This document shows, in pieces, positions 32,638-37,036 of a DNA stretch of 37,036 nt. The number at the start of each line of letters is the position of its first letter. The stretch's first letter is position 1. This stretch comes from Phycisphaerae bacterium (GTDB taxonomy: Bacteria; Planctomycetota; Phycisphaerae; JAAYCJ01), in assembly GCA_012729815.1 (NCBI GenBank), contig JAAYCJ010000291.1, forward strand, positions 1-37,036, written 5' to 3'. The notes under the pieces were generated by a model that had not been told where the DNA came from, searched no databases, and saw only the letters and a program-made list of their open reading frames with translations. The translations under genes were made by a program, and so were the position numbers.

Positions 32638-35545
32638 GTTCGATCACGCCCGCGCGATGGAGTTCGGGGGTGGTCAGGAGTTCGCGGTAGATGCGGAGTG
32701 GCTGGTCTTTCTGGCCGAGCGGGGTTTGGCGAAGCTGGTCGGCGAGGGCGGAGGCCTGGGAGAACTCGGCCTGCCAGTAGTGGTGGATCATGCGCCCGAA
32801 GCCTTCAATGAAGGCGCTGAGTTCCCGCGGGTCGGCCTGGTCGGCCCAGTGGATCAGTTCGTAGACGACGACCGGTTTTTCACGGCCGACGACGCGGATC
32901 TTGCCCAGCAGGCGCGCCGGCAGTCCCTCGCCCATCCGGCTGTGGGTCTCCTGCGAGATCATGGTCAGCGTGCCGAAGAACTTGTTGGCGGTTTCGAGTC
33001 GCGAGGCGAGGTTGACGGTGTCGCCGAGGCAGGTGTAGTCGAACTTCCGGGCCGAGCCGCAGTCGCCGATGACCGCCGGGCCGCTGCTGATCCCGATCCG
33101 CATCTTCATCGATCCGGGCAGGTCGAAGCCGATGGTGCGCAGGTGCTCCTCGACGTGCGGCAGGTATTTCTGGCACTCGATGGCGGCCAGGCAAGCCCGT
33201 CTCGCGTGGTCCGGCTGGGGGTTCAGCGGCGGGTTGAAGAAGGCGAAGATGCCGTCGCCCTGGAACTTGTTGATGAAAGCCTCCTGCTGATCAAGCACCT
33301 CGCTCATGTGCTCGAGGTAGATGTTCAGGAGGTTGACGACTTCCTGCGGGGCCATGGGCTCGCTCAGGTGCGTGAAGCCCGCCAGGTCGCTGAAGAAGCA
33401 GGTGACCTCCTGCTGCTGCGGGGGGAGAGTCAGCGATCGCGGTTCGGCCACGATGCGTCTGACCAGCGTCGTATTGGTGTACTGTCCGAGCCGCGAGGCG
33501 AACAGTCGCTTGGTGCGGCCTTCGGTCACCTGGTAGTAGAGGGTGACCAGCGACCAACTGATGAACATGGCGGCCATGGGTCCGGTGACGTTGCTGATGA
33601 TGTGCCATCGGCCGAAGACCAGGACAAAGCTGACGGCGGCGTAGGCGGCCAGGAGGATCAGCATCCAGAGCAGGCCCTGGCCGGCCGAGCGCTGGGAAGC
33701 GGTCAGGATGGTGACCACCATGCCCATCGCCAGAACCACCAGCAGGTTCGTGTTGCGGTCGCTCTCGTAGAGGTAGGAGTCTTCCAGCACCTGGTTGATG
33801 ATGTTGGCCAGGACGATCACGCCGGGACATGGATGCTCGTCGAAGACGGGCGTGGCGACGGTATCGGCGAGGGTGGTGGCGGTATAGCCGAACAGGACGA
33901 TTTTGTCTTCGATTCTGGGGCGAAGCTCGGCCAGGGCGGATTCGATCGAGGCCTCGATGTCGGCGTTGATGCGGCGAACCGTCTCGGGCTCGAAGACGCA
34001 GCGGTAGAGATTGATCACGTGCTGCTCTTCCTCGCTCATCTCGTTCGGAGCGAGGGAGGCGAGGTCTTCGTAGCTCATTTCCAGCGTTTCGGCGGCCCGT
34101 TTTTCGATCTGGGCGATCTCGTCCTGCGTGCGTGCCAGTTCGAGGCGAATGTCGTCGGCCAGCGACAGTGTCGGCTGCGTGGCGGCGGCGGTTGCCGGCT
34201 GGGTTGCCGGGTGGGTTGCCGGCTGGGTATCGGCGCGGGCGTCGATCGGGCAGCTATCCTGGAGCCACTGCCTTCGCTGCTTGAGCTTGCCGTAGCGTTC
34301 GTACTGGGTGGGCAGGAACTGCTGGACGCTCAGGTCGGCGGCGGAGTCCAGGAGAAACCGGTTCTGGTCGAGGGCATCGCGGTTAAACGCGACGTCGAGG
34401 AGCTTGGCGGCGGGGATCTGGTTGTCGAAGCTGTGCTGCCAGCGGTCGGGCCACTTGAGCCAGCGGCCGGTCTGGCGATAGTACCAGTTGACGATCAGCC
34501 GGCCGTCGGACCCGAGCGGGATGGTCCTGACCGGTCCGCCGTCCTCGGCTGGACCCAACTGGATCCGATCCTCGCCCAGGTGCAGAGGCAGGCCGAGGTG
34601 CTGGCTGACGGTGGCCAGAGCGAGTTGGCGGTAGATCACGTTGTCGTGGACCGACAGGAGCGAGAGCTTGCGGAGCTTGCCGTCGAGGTCGGTCTGGGTC
34701 GAGTAGTCGACGAAGCCGGCGTCGCGGGCGGCCGAGGCCAGCGCCGCCACCGGCACCTGCATGGGCGAGTGGTCGCTGGGGCGGTAAACGGCGGGGGACA
34801 GGATATCGCCGGAGAGGGTCAGGCCGGACTTGGCACGGATCGTCAGGTAGGCCCGGGCGTAATGGTAGGCGTCTTCCAGTTCTCGCCGCCAGTCCGTCTG
34901 GCGCAGCCACTGGTCGACGAGGAGTTTCTGGAGGAGTTGGTCCAGCGTCAGAGCGGGATCGGCCTGGAGGGTTTCGACGGCGAGGCCGCGGGCGGCCATC
35001 CGCCGGATCGTGGCGAAGTTCGCCCGAACCTGTTCGAGGGGCAAGCTTGACCGGGCGGCCAGTTCCCGCGGCGTCAGGTCCATCTCGGACTTGATCGCCT
35101 CGACGGCTTGGGGAAACGCAGCCCCCGCGCCGAAGTAGAACGCCAAGACTGCTCCTCCCTGAGTGTGCAGGGCTTGGGCCAGCATGGCGTCTTCGGCGTT
35201 GACGGATTCGGAGTCGCGGCCCTGGCGGACCTGCGGCCGCGTGTAGGTGAAATCGATCAGAAGCTGTCGGCCTCCCAGTTCGGCCACCAGTTCGATGATG
35301 CCGGCCACGTAGGACCGCGGCCAGGGCCACTGCTGCACGGCGGCCAGCGAGTTGTCGTCCACCGCGATCAGGCACAGTTCGCCGCTGTCCGAGACGGTGG
35401 GGATGAGCTTGTGGCGCAAGTCGACGGCAACGGCTTCGATGCGGTCGAGGGAGCCGACCTGAAGGGCGATCGCCACCAGCAGGGTTCCGATCAGACCCAT
35501 GCCGATCGTGGCCAGGGTTGTCCAGACTGCTCTTGTGCTCCGCAC
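32624..35545 (-). CDS. CHASE2-domain class III adenylate/guanylate cyclase
   Basis: The 973-residue protein has an N-terminal membrane helix (about 8-30), an extracytoplasmic CHASE2 sensor (about 35-590), three membrane helices (about 600-617, 624-645, 652-672) and a cytoplasmic class III cyclase domain (about 713-935). CFFSDLAGFTHLSE holds the first metal Asp720, and NKFQGDGIFAFF holds Lys760 and the second metal Asp764. FDYTCLGDTVNLASRLE holds the purine-selecting Asp and the Asn/Arg that stabilise the transition state. All points to an active cAMP-forming enzyme. The CHASE2 domain is enlarged by a polar insertion (about 380-540) that includes a Pro-Ala-Thr-Gln repeat at 440-459. The start is GTG at 35545 with a weak SD. 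It lies 57 bases after the HTH gene. Confidence 0.9.
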   Translation of the reverse strand: MRSTRAVWTTLATIGMGLIGTLLVAIALQVGSLDRIEAVAVDLRHKLIPTVSDSGELCLIAVDDNSLAAVQQWPWPRSYVAGIIELVAELGGRQLLIDFTYTRPQVRQGRDSESVNAEDAMLAQALHTQGGAVLAFYFGAGAAFPQAVEAIKSEMDLTPRELAARSSLPLEQVRANFATIRRMAARGLAVETLQADPALTLDQLLQKLLVDQWLRQTDWRRELEDAYHYARAYLTIRAKSGLTLSGDILSPAVYRPSDHSPMQVPVAALASAARDAGFVDYSTQTDLDGKLRKLSLLSVHDNVIYRQLALATVSQHLGLPLHLGEDRIQLGPAEDGGPVRTIPLGSDGRLIVNWYYRQTGRWLKWPDRWQHSFDNQIPAAKLLDVAFNRDALDQNRFLLDSAADLSVQQFLPTQYERYGKLKQRRQWLQDSCPIDARADTQPATHPATQPATAAATQPTLSLADDIRLELARTQDEIAQIEKRAAETLEMSYEDLASLAPNEMSEEEQHVINLYRCVFEPETVRRINADIEASIESALAELRPRIEDKIVLFGYTATTLADTVATPVFDEHPCPGVIVLANIINQVLEDSYLYESDRNTNLLVVLAMGMVVTILTASQRSAGQGLLWMLILLAAYAAVSFVLVFGRWHIISNVTGPMAAMFISWSLVTLYYQVTEGRTKRLFASRLGQYTNTTLVRRIVAEPRSLTLPPQQQEVTCFFSDLAGFTHLSEPMAPQEVVNLLNIYLEHMSEVLDQQEAFINKFQGDGIFAFFNPPLNPQPDHARRACLAAIECQKYLPHVEEHLRTIGFDLPGSMKMRIGISSGPAVIGDCGSARKFDYTCLGDTVNLASRLETANKFFGTLTMISQETHSRMGEGLPARLLGKIRVVGREKPVVVYELIHWADQADPRELSAFIEGFGRMIHHYWQAEFSQASALADQLRQTPLGQKDQPLRIYRELLTTPELHRAGVIELETK

Positions 35546-35602
35546 GGAGTGCTACTCTCGCCGCCACCCGCGTTCCGCTGCGGGGCGAAGGTCAGAACCC
35601 GG

Positions 35603-36463
35603 TCATCGCCGGCCGATGAAGAACCCGACGACCACACTGATTACGGTAACCAACACCGCGCCCAGCACCGGGTAGAGAATGTTCGAGGCGATGGTCTGCA
35701 GGATGCCCGGCAGGACGCCCGCGGTCAGGCTGGCGGCGACGAAACCGGCGAAACCCAGCAGGATCAGTGAGGCGACCAGAAAGCCGGAAAACAGGCCGGC
35801 CATCGGATCGGCTGCGGTGGCCGCCACGACGCGCGGCGCCGGAGCGGCGGCGGGAACCGGTTCCTCGACCTCCTCGAAGCCGGCCGCCTCGGCGGCTTCC
35901 GCAGTGGCGGGAACCCTGGAGTCGGGCATTGTCTCTTCGCCCGAGTAGATCTCGTCGAGCACGCCGCCCAGTGAGGTGTCGTCGCTCTCGCGGCTCAGAT
36001 CGAGGAGGCCCGAACCGCTGCTGCCGCCGCCTTCGATGGAGAGTTCCTCGGAGACCGACGGGGCGATCTGCGTCTTGGCCATCGGGTCGGCGTCCAGGCC
36101 CGCCAGTTCGTCCTCGTCGAAGACGTTGACGCCGGCCGGCGTGATGACGGTGTCCTCGTTCTTGGGGGCATCCTGCGTCGGGGTATGCTCGCCGGACTCA
36201 TCGAGGGTGATCACGTCGGAACCGCCGTCGGTCGAGTCGACCGGCAGCAGTTCGATCGCCGATTCGCTGGCCCCGTCGCCGGTGGTGCCCACGGAGGGGT
36301 TCAGTTCCGCGGCCAGGTCGTCCACCTCAGCAACCTTGTATCTCTGTTCGCCTTCGACGCGGAATTCGCGCAGACGGCCTTCGCGGACCAGGTGGCTGAG
36401 CTGATCCTGAGTCAAGGCCAGCTTGTTGAGGGTCTGCTGAAGTGTGTAGTAGTCAACGGCCAT
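35603..36463 (-). CDS. Membrane-anchored protein with excisionase-like HTH domain
   Basis: The 286-residue protein begins with a MerR/excisionase-like winged helix (YYTLQQTLNKLALTQDQLSHLVREGRLREFRVEGEQRYKVAEVDDLA, about 4-50). A long acidic, low-complexity linker rich in Asp, Glu, Ser and Gly follows (about 55-205). Two or three membrane helices end the chain (about 220-284: FSGFLVASLILLGFAGFVAASL and ILYPVLGAVLVTVISVVVGFFIGRR). The layout suggests DNA or protein binding tethered to the inner membrane. I prefer the second ATG (36463), since GGGAGG lies five bases upstream; the first ATG at 36466 would leave two. It sits between a small exported protein and the cyclase in one operon. Function is not established. 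Confidence 0.78.
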   Translation of the reverse strand: MAVDYYTLQQTLNKLALTQDQLSHLVREGRLREFRVEGEQRYKVAEVDDLAAELNPSVGTTGDGASESAIELLPVDSTDGGSDVITLDESGEHTPTQDAPKNEDTVITPAGVNVFDEDELAGLDADPMAKTQIAPSVSEELSIEGGGSSGSGLLDLSRESDDTSLGGVLDEIYSGEETMPDSRVPATAEAAEAAGFEEVEEPVPAAAPAPRVVAATAADPMAGLFSGFLVASLILLGFAGFVAASLTAGVLPGILQTIASNILYPVLGAVLVTVISVVVGFFIGRR

Positions 36464-36508
36464 CATGACCTCCCATCGCGGAAAAAGCTCACCGTGCTTC
36501 CTCTATTG

Positions 36509-36910
36509 TTATTTTAGTGGTTCGGTGGGTGGATTTTCCAATTTTTTCACGTCCGGCGGCGGCTCTTCCTGCCCGACAACGAGTTGTGCCACTTCGCTGG
36601 GGACCGGGGGGGCGCAGTTGTATTCTTCGAGATAGCGGTCGTACATCCAGCTCCGGGCGGCGAGGAGTTTGAGCTGGTTGCCCGGGCGTTTGAGGTGATA
36701 GATCCAGAGGGTGCCGGCGTCGGCGTCGACCATGATGATGCCGTACTCGTCGCGGTCGATCTGGCCGGTGAATGCCATCACGCCTCCGGCGCTGCCGGCT
36801 CGCATCGGCTGGGCGAGGGCGAGGTCGCCGTGAGGTCCGGTCATGAGGATGCCCGCGAAGAGGCCCCCGACGAAGATGCCGGCGGCGGTGATCATGTGCC
36901 TGGAGTGCAT
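36509..36910 (-). CDS. Small exported or membrane-anchored hypothetical protein
   Basis: I do not recognise the 133-residue protein. It has an N-terminal hydrophobic segment (about 6-24: MITAAGIFVGGLFAGILM) and a possible signal-peptidase site near DLALAQP (about residue 33). A small domain follows: FTGQIDRDEYGIIMVDADAGTLWIYHL, which looks like beta strands, then LKLLAARSWMYDRYLEEYN. A Pro/Glu-rich tail closes it. A strong SD (AGGAG) lies seven bases before the ATG. It is the first gene of the operon that goes on to the HTH protein (45 bases away) and the cyclase, so a role in the same signalling route is likely but unproven. Confidence 0.75.
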   Translation of the reverse strand: MHSRHMITAAGIFVGGLFAGILMTGPHGDLALAQPMRAGSAGGVMAFTGQIDRDEYGIIMVDADAGTLWIYHLKRPGNQLKLLAARSWMYDRYLEEYNCAPPVPSEVAQLVVGQEEPPPDVKKLENPPTEPLK

Positions 36911-36974
36911 TGGAAAGCTCCTGGGACCGCGTTTGGCTTAAACCGGTGCTCTACCATTACTTACATCAACGGTC

Positions 36975-37002
36975 ATTATATCGCGGCGGAACGCGGCTGC
37001 AA
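36975..37002 (-). promoter_or_regulatory. Sigma70-type promoter for the cyclase operon
   Basis: Read leftward, a perfect TATAAT (36980-36975) is preceded by TTGCAG (37002-36997) with a 16-base spacer. The start site would be near 36968, about 58 bases before the first ATG at 36910. Confidence 0.6.
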
Positions 37003-37036
37003 GTTCCATCAGGGGATTTCCTTATTTCGGCGATTC

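Noticed and set aside
32657-35050. 797-codon rightward open frame opposite the cyclase
   Set aside because: Composition is dominated by Gly, Val, Asp and Glu, as expected for the antisense of a GC-rich gene. The leftward frame has complete cyclase motifs.
1-37036. CRISPR arrays, tRNA or rRNA genes, transposases and prophage genes
   Set aside because: No regular repeats, no cloverleaf-like or rRNA sequence and no mobile-element genes were seen by eye. A tRNAscan-SE and Infernal search would settle this.

Overview
The window is GC-rich, densely coded bacterial chromosome with about 25 genes, no rRNA, tRNA, CRISPR array or insertion sequence that I could find. The best guess for the source is a member of the Planctomycetota (Phycisphaerae-like) or a neighbouring PVC-type lineage. 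This rests on a type II prepilin-like protein with the H-X9-DG signature, many stand-alone glycoside hydrolases from unusual branches, a GntR/LacI hybrid regulator sitting on a glycosidase operon, and a CHASE2 adenylate cyclase beside a membrane-anchored helix-turn-helix protein. That placement is inference; no marker gene in the window fixes it.

Layout. 1-6868: tail of a zinc alcohol dehydrogenase, a MATE exporter, a large GH78-like rhamnosidase, a GNAT acetyltransferase and a CNNM/CBS membrane protein. 7032-8458: DEAD-box RNA helicase RhlE with its own extended -10 promoter. 8495-12451: a leftward glycan-processing group (PHP-fold protein broken by a frameshift, a clan GH-A glycosidase, an Asp-box beta-propeller), all without signal peptides. 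12525-17899: GT39-type glycosyltransferase, rlmN overlapping a nucleoside deoxyribosyltransferase-like gene, and a rightward metallophosphoesterase/DUF2062/metallo-beta-lactamase-fold operon with a good sigma70-type promoter. 17900-18779: a gene-poor stretch with hairpins, then a two-helix membrane protein.

18908-26315 is central metabolism: etfB-etfA-acyl-CoA dehydrogenase (electrons from acyl-CoA passed to ETF) and gcvH-gcvPA-gcvPB (glycine decarboxylation). Both are leftward operons with recognisable promoters; gcvT is absent from the cluster.

26397-32602 is carbohydrate-related: a cytoplasmic GH63-like enzyme converges on a leftward operon of GntR/LacI-type regulator, prepilin-like H-X9-DG protein and secreted 887-residue glycosidase. 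That operon has a clear promoter and, in its leader, a perfect 7-5-7 inverted repeat, which reads as an autoregulated sugar-responsive unit. 32618-37002 holds a second leftward operon: a small exported protein, a membrane-anchored HTH protein and a CHASE2-class III adenylate cyclase whose sensor domain is enlarged by an insertion. These last two operons are the best candidates for little-described systems.
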